From Ceriagrion tenellum (Eukaryota > Arthropoda > Insecta > Odonata > Coenagrionidae), in contig OY720639.1 of assembly GCA_963169105.1 (NCBI GenBank), positions 49,085,848 to 49,149,847 on the forward strand: a DNA stretch of 64,000 bases, read 5' to 3'. Shown one piece after another: positions 57,932 to 64,000 of the stretch (within the stretch, counting starts at the first letter, position 1; the number at the start of each line of letters is the position of its first letter). The position numbers and the translations under genes were made by a program. The notes below the pieces were generated by a model. It did no database searches, was not told where the DNA came from, and saw only the letters and a list, made by a program, of their open reading frames with translations.

Positions 57932-58232
57932 AATTTCCACTTTTAGTTCACACAGTCCTTGGCGCCACTTTGGTTAGAGTCTTTTCAGTTGTTATTGTAA
58001 ATAGACGTAGTTAATTGTCGCTAACGTGAGACTATGGTGAATATTCAATAGCGATCGTGGAAATGTGAATTACTTGATGCTTTTAATGATATCTTGCTAT
58101 TATTGTTATCTAGAATTTACTTTGTAAATGCTGGAGAGGAAATATCTATTACAGGAAATGATTAAGAGGTTAATGAAACGTTCATCGTGTGCCGATTACG
58201 TTTACCCGTTCGGCCTAAATAAAGAATTCAGA

Positions 58233-58346
58233 ATGCCTAGTTTAAACAGAACTTGCTTCGTACCAGGCTGCAAAACAGGGTATGCGTCTACGAGGATCCA
58301 CAATAGGAGACTTGGATTGAAAAATTAGAATCTGTTCAAGGCGGCG
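58233..58346 (+). pseudogene. THAP zinc-finger first-exon fragment with an in-frame stop
   Basis: From ATG at 58233 the frame reads MPSLNRTCFVPGCKTGYA, the start of a THAP domain: MP at the N-terminus and the first zinc-binding pair as C-x4-C. After a stop TAG at 58326-58328 the same frame continues NLFKAA, matching the SLFKAP-type strand of THAP domains, and meets a good donor GCG|GTAAGT at 58347. The second zinc ligands (C-x2-H) would lie in a later exon, which I did not find. THAP domains bind DNA and are found in P-element-type transposases and some host regulators. The CFVPGCKTGY form is typical of arthropod transposon proteins, so this is probably a dead transposase exon. An upstream open stretch to 58128 in the same frame is probably not coding. 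Confidence 0.6.
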
Positions 58347-58351
58347 GTAAG

Positions 58352-59729
58352 TGTATCCCTTTTTACCCAAACTGCAATGATAGCCTTTGGAAATACTCAT
58401 GAAGATACCACATGTCCCTGGATCATATTAGAGCTGTTGGGTTGAACAAGGGATTTAATGAAAATACATGGATATCAACGTATTGGTCCTATCGAGTACC
58501 GGAATCATTTTGGAACATTTGGGATTAACCCGGGATTTCAAGAGGCTTGTACAAATGAGAAATAATTTTACAGATGTATTTGAGAATGGCAGTTAGCTCA
58601 GTTAATCTTATGTTTTCAACATAAATATTGTTTGTAATGATACTATAAATTTTATATATATATATGATTGAATTATCTCGATGTAGTCATTATTTTTATG
58701 TAATATAAGAAGTTAACTGTGTATTTATTTTATTAAATTTCGGAGAGGAATGAAATATATTAGTAATCCGGGCTATACTAAAGGTAATGGCTTTAGTGCG
58801 TCTCCATGCGCATGACAGAATTCCTTTTTAACATCGCTGCATTGTAATTAAATTGGGTTTATATAGTACATGTCTACTCTGTGTAAATACCTGTAGAATT
58901 CGTATTGAGATGAGAATTGAAAATAAAACAAATAATAAATGGAAATTGAATGGCCTTTTTTACTTCCTGATGCTCACTTGGAAGTATTTACGGTTCCCCT
59001 ATTCTCAAAACCGCATTATAATCAAGCTGATCCGGCAACATTCATGACTATATAAGCCCACTTTTGCTGTCTCCTTCGAATTTATCCCTCTCCTATTTCT
59101 CTAACCTGTCCGCCCTTCGTCACTTCCACATCTCGAAAGATATGTGGTCGAAATCATGGAAAGATTCACCTTTTTTCAATACATCAGATCATCCCGGTTT
59201 TAATTCAATTTTGTAACCGTGTCTGGTGCTTTGTACACTAAAGTGATTGCAAATTGGTATATATCCCTGTTGTTCATTTTTTCGGCTAGCGATCGACGGG
59301 TCCAGTATTCAGTCCATTAGAGGCCTCCTAGGGCGGGTTGAGGCCAAGATAAATTCAAGATTTGTAATTCTTTTGGATATAAGTACTTACCAAACGTTTT
59401 TGCTGAGCTTCGAGCGGCATTGGGAAAGGCGCAGTCCCCTATTGTATTTGAACTACTACCGATGACGGTCTAAGTTCTTGGTGCTCTTTACCTCCATTGA
59501 CCAAAGAGGCCTTCGGGTTGAAGACTGGCTGAAAAGGTCGACGGCAATGATTTCAGACAAACTCTGAAATTGATTTTATATTTGTCTATGTGTAGTGATT
59601 TCTGTTTTTAAGGCAAACAATTCATGGAAATGATCTTTAATTATTAGAACTAAGGCTATCGTAGCGTTTACTGTTGTCAGTCTCTCATCATCATCATTGG
59701 TCGTTCGTTAATATTAAATATTAAATTAA
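58352..59729. other. No feature recognised; a TATA-like box
   Basis: Non-coding DNA. A (TA)n run lies near 58654-58666 and CTATATAAGCCC at about 59048-59059 resembles a TATA box, with no gene seen after it. Confidence 0.5.
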
Positions 59730-59827
59730 ATATTAAATAAGTTTTAAATATTCACCACTGTAAAATATCTCGAGTTATTTTGAGCCCATATATTCAGCAA
59801 AATACATTCTCTAATTTAAATGAAGAT
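59730..59827. repeat. 98-bp direct duplication, copy 1
   Basis: It starts ATATTAAATAAGTTTTAAAT and ends TCTAATTTAAATGAAGAT. It matches 60105-60202 except at two bases (TTTGAGCCCA against TTAGAGCTCA). Confidence 0.9.
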
Positions 59828-60104
59828 CAATCGATAATTTCCTTTCGTTTTTTCGCTTCAAATTGAATTTGTAGTCATCGAAAACTATGGGATAGATGAA
59901 GAAATACTCTCCAAAATAGTAGAAGAATGATCACCACAGTAAAAAATCCTTATGAATGCCGGCTGTAATAATATATGTGACATAGGGATAGCAAATGAAG
60001 ATGTGGACGTATTTTAAAATATTTTCACGTATTTCCACTCAAGGAATGACAAAATGCATTATAAAGTTAATGTATTTATTTTAATTTTAGTGTGGTTTAT
60101 TGGA

Positions 60105-60202
60105 ATATTAAATAAGTTTTAAATATTCACCACTGTAAAATATCTCGAGTTATTTAGAGCTCATATATTCAGCAAAATACATTCTCTAATTTAAATGAAG
60201 AT
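60105..60202. repeat. 98-bp direct duplication, copy 2
   Basis: The second copy, 375 bp after the first and in the same orientation. The 277 bp between them is unique in the window. High identity suggests a recent event. Confidence 0.9.
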
Positions 60203-63200
60203 GACAACTTAGCTTCAGTGGCGGTGGTGCGACATCAAATGAAATATTCGCTGTGTCAATGAAGTGATATTTATGGCCTTTAGCAAGTGTAGGTGGTTGA
60301 TTCACTGCCGTACCGCGAGCTCAAATGGTACCGACCATCCTCTGAATATCGCTTCAAAAATTCTCCTCTCTCAAGAATAAATTCACGCTAATAAAAATTG
60401 CCAGGGAAATGGAAAACAAACTCCTGGGTGGCAGTGATTAAAATATTTTGTTTGGACATGTGGTCGAAATATTGACTCAAGTTTATCCACTGCTTCTTTC
60501 TTGCATTCGTTTTGATAAGAGCTTAACGCGCGCCAGATTTATTTCAGCCGACTGAAATAGTCTTCTTTCTTGTTTTCTCTAGCTTTCCGTAGTCGGGGAA
60601 AGGAAGATATTTCATGATCTCTTCAAATCCATTTGTGGGGATTAAATAGGACACCAAATCATTGCGAATGCCATTCTCATTCTCTTGTATCTCCTGTTGT
60701 GCTGTAGGCTTTTTTTTTTGAAGAATTGCATGTTGTCTCGACCAATTTGATGTTTACGAAGATAAAATTAAAATGTACGTATAAGTTGGTTGTTGTGCTA
60801 TTTTATTAATTTTCTTAGCGGGTTGTATGAAAAACCTCTAAATATTATGGCATTAATATTATGGCATTTTCTCTGTTCTTTCACATTTACTGATATATTT
60901 CACCGAAATATGAATAATTGCAATAATTGAAAATTTTCAGCCCCATTTTAGTACACCGTCCTGTAAATGTATATGTACTAGGTACTGTAACATTTCAATC
61001 CTTTAAAATGAGTAATTTGTGATAAAAGATCTCAGGTTTGAGCCAATGACTGAGTTTCTCCTGTTTTGAGGATTGTAAAGTCTGCTTCCGTTTTTTCACT
61101 TTTCAATGCTGTATGCTATAAATATATATAGTCAAAGAGTTGTGTGCTTATGCGGAATAATTTCCTTGTGGCATTGTCCTAAACCTTAAAAAATACCTTG
61201 ACGAGATAGGTTACCTGCAGTTTGGGACTATCATTCTACGCGTATTTCCTCGATGACCGGCGAAACGATTGTTCAAATGCTGATACTCGATAAGTATTTG
61301 CTTAGTGAAACTTCTGTAGCCTCGATATGAATTGTAAAGTGTATTCTATGGCTAGGCATCACTAAGACTTAGCAATAGGTCTTAAAAATGATATAATCGC
61401 AACGAGTTGCGGTCGTAAAAGGTGACACATCTATATTTGCAATCACCATAGTTAGATATAAATTTTTGTGCTTTCGGAATTCATCGTCTCTATGTATTTT
61501 CATGCACATAAAATCTCTCCAACAATATTAAATACAAGTGTAAATTGACCAGACGTACTGTGATTGTTGTAAATGTTATTCAGTTTATCTTTTTCAATTA
61601 ATTATAGATTATTTTTTAATTCACGAGCAATTAAAAACATGTGATTTACTCTTGAAATTTTGTGGCATGGTAGAGGTCATCTATGCAAACTAACACGGAG
61701 ATGGACGAGTTTGGAACCATGAACGTTTTATTTTTGCGTTTTCCACATTTAATAGTTTGTTTCCGCCATCTAAATGCAAACTCATTGGGCTCTTCTCTTG
61801 CCATTCTCTCTTCCGTTGGGATTTTGATGTGCTTCGGAAACGTTGGCTGTGTTTTGCAAGAGAGTGGGTTGTAGTGACTATGTCTTTTGTGAGTACATAC
61901 AAACATACATTCCTTTACTCCCTGGAGCCGCTGCGAAGCAATCCGCAATTCATGCACGCACCTGCGTGCTCTCGTAAATTCCTCTTCTGCATTGTTAATT
62001 TACTGCACACGAAACATGCTGCAGGAAGTATCCGCGAGAAAAATTAATTCCCCTTCGCCCCTTAATATTGAGCTATTCGGTTGACACCGGAAGGGCTTTA
62101 AGTTGTTCGAAATATTTTTTTTATATCCTACACCGTTTTCCGACCCCAAGGCTTGCAATTGTTGGAATTTTTTCATCCATGACACAGTTTCTACCAAATT
62201 TCGTGTTGTGCATAAATTGTAACTTTTTTACGCCCCCAAAATTATTTAGAAGGTTTTTTTGCGTGGTTGTGAACGGAATATTTGCGTATAAATTCAACTG
62301 TCGGCTTTTGTTTGGGCACTTGTTAACTTTTTAGGCATTCACCAAAAATTTGTCCGGAAGATATATTGCCAGATGCGACTCGGGAGAAAAGTTTACTTAA
62401 CATCGAAAGCTTTTTTTTTAATTTCAGAAGTTTTGCTTAGTTCCATTCCACAATGAAGTCATGTTTAAAGCCATCCATACCTGATAACTAGCATGATTTC
62501 AGGTCAAGGAGCAGCTTAATTCTTCCGCATGGCCGTCCCAGAAGTATGAGCCTACAGGATTGTTCATTGGGCCCTATCAGGTTTTGTGAAATACATGCTT
62601 AAGAAGCGAGTTCCGCGCAGATATTTCGTTATGAATTTAAACTATCACTGTCATTAGCACCTTGATATCTTTTGATGTTCTAGCGGAGATAGGATGGAAG
62701 ATACCATTTACCCGGAAATCTTCAGCGTTGTGCTGAAACAACCGGTACATGTATGACGTAATCAAGTTGTTCCCATTTTTTAAATGACGATTTAACTGGT
62801 TTCTTTCTCTCTGTGCATTTTGAGTCATGCATTTGTATTTGTATTTATTGGCAGAGTATAATAAATAACCTTTATGATGAGTCCTTGTTCTACTGAGAAC
62901 CGATTGACACATTACTATACATTGCGGAAAAATGAAAATCATTGTTGACCTCAATCCATATTTCCTCTAAAGTTCCCCGTTTTATATCTTTTGCATTTTG
63001 CTCGTTTTCGCATGCAATCCTTCCAGGAATCCATTGTAGCAGTTACGCTCTTTAATGTTCATGCCCTGCATGAAATTTATGACTACACTGTGCAGTGTAA
63101 CGATGATTTCAATTAATGAAGTCATAAGAAATGAACTGGACTGGATGAAACTGGTACCTTAGTGAAAACGTCGAGAAAAAATTATCATTCGCTGAAATCG

Positions 63201-64000
63201 ACTTATACGGTTGTGCTTTCCTCATACCAGCCATCCCAAGGCTAGAAATGTCTACCTATTCCCGACAGGATGATAATCGTTGATTCAATGTGGTTTCTCT
63301 GCCATGGCCTAGGATGCCATTCAAATAAGGTTTGTTCCGTTCCTCCCATCACAAATTTTAAGGGACGGATATCCAACCTGCTACCAAAATTTGCAATTAA
63401 AATCCGGTATTCGAAACGAGTTTAGCTTGACGCAAAATGACGACAACAAATTGGGGCATCACGCCAATATTGGATTTAGAGATAACGATGAAAGCAAATG
63501 AACGGAATTTGCCACGAGGATGACTCGACTAAAGTGGTTACGAGGCTTGGCGGGAGATGGTGCTACGCTCCGCATGAAATACGCGAGCCGGTTGTGAGAA
63601 GGGAAAGGGAGGAGGGATATTGAGGCGGACGTTGGACTCCATCCTTGCCCTTATGCAATCATAATGACACCGACCAAATGCTAGGTTGACTGACTGCCCT
63701 TTTCTGTTACATTCCTCGGGCACCTTGAGTTCGTTGAAGATAAGATCGCAGATGACTGAAATGCAGCCGTTCAGAAAACGCGGACAATGTCGTTTGGCGA
63801 AGGAAATCACATGACCGAAGAGTTCGTAATAGTTCTTTGTTCAAATCATACGATTGTGAAAAACTGTTTGCTCTTAATTTCTTTCTACGCCAAATCAGTA
63901 TATTATGCTGTGCTATTATATTGGACAGACTCTTATATGATGACCTAGGGCCGGTTTATCCTTTAAACATACGAAAAACTAAGAAATAAGTCTAGCTTTT
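60203..64000. other. No feature recognised
   Basis: Non-coding DNA to the end of the window. A 90-codon minus-strand frame at 63538-63810 contains four cysteines in its middle but has no recognisable domain. Confidence 0.5.

Noticed and set aside
1..64000. CRISPR arrays, operons, prokaryotic signals
   Set aside because: No regularly spaced direct repeats or packed genes; the splice sites, LINEs and MITEs show a eukaryotic genome.

Overview
This window looks like a gene-poor, repeat-rich piece of an arthropod, most likely insect, nuclear genome. It is AT-rich, has no operon-like gene packing and no long intact reading frames. It carries relics of APE-type non-LTR retrotransposons, many small foldback elements, tRNA-derived SINE-like heads and one spliced exon of insect-like aquaporin type. 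I cannot name the species.

The only convincing host-gene sequence is one phase-0 internal exon (33552-33695, + strand) of an aquaporin (MIP family). It encodes the first NPA-type half-pore, here NPS, plus the following membrane helix. I found no second aquaporin exon, so most of the window could be intron of this gene, though that is inference.

Layout. 1-2.4 kb: nothing recognised. 2.4-8.8 kb: local duplications, a foldback element, an almost complete 3.1-kb LINE on the minus strand (3339-6441, 11-bp target duplication) broken by frameshifts, a CpG-rich patch, and a large foldback element (7836-8761) with a second foldback element inserted in it (8189-8423). 11-16.3 kb: two copies of one roughly 235-bp inverted-repeat family. 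13-28 kb: unremarkable DNA with CpG- or CT-rich patches. 28-33.5 kb: two juxtaposed LINE C-terminal relics and a third LINE relic split by a TA-flanked MITE, just upstream of the aquaporin exon. 34.7-43.5 kb: tRNA-like Pol III box relics, a striking palindrome (37338-37556), two copies of a 450-bp repeat, SINE-like pieces and a CpG-rich stretch. 43.5-64 kb: sparse, with a short tandem duplication, a 249-bp TATA-flanked MITE, a broken THAP zinc-finger exon and a recent 98-bp duplication.

The most interesting signal is in two otherwise different foldback elements (8189-8423 and 37338-37556). Both have long direct target repeats (12 and 13 bp), and both contain CTGATGA-stem-GAAAC followed by a short helix that pairs back across the core. 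The helices differ in sequence but pair in each element, which is the layout of a hammerhead ribozyme. Hammerheads and long target duplications are known in Penelope-like retroelements, so these may be short non-autonomous relatives. Both core models depart from the canonical motif at the base of stem II and have almost no stem III, so catalysis is unproven.
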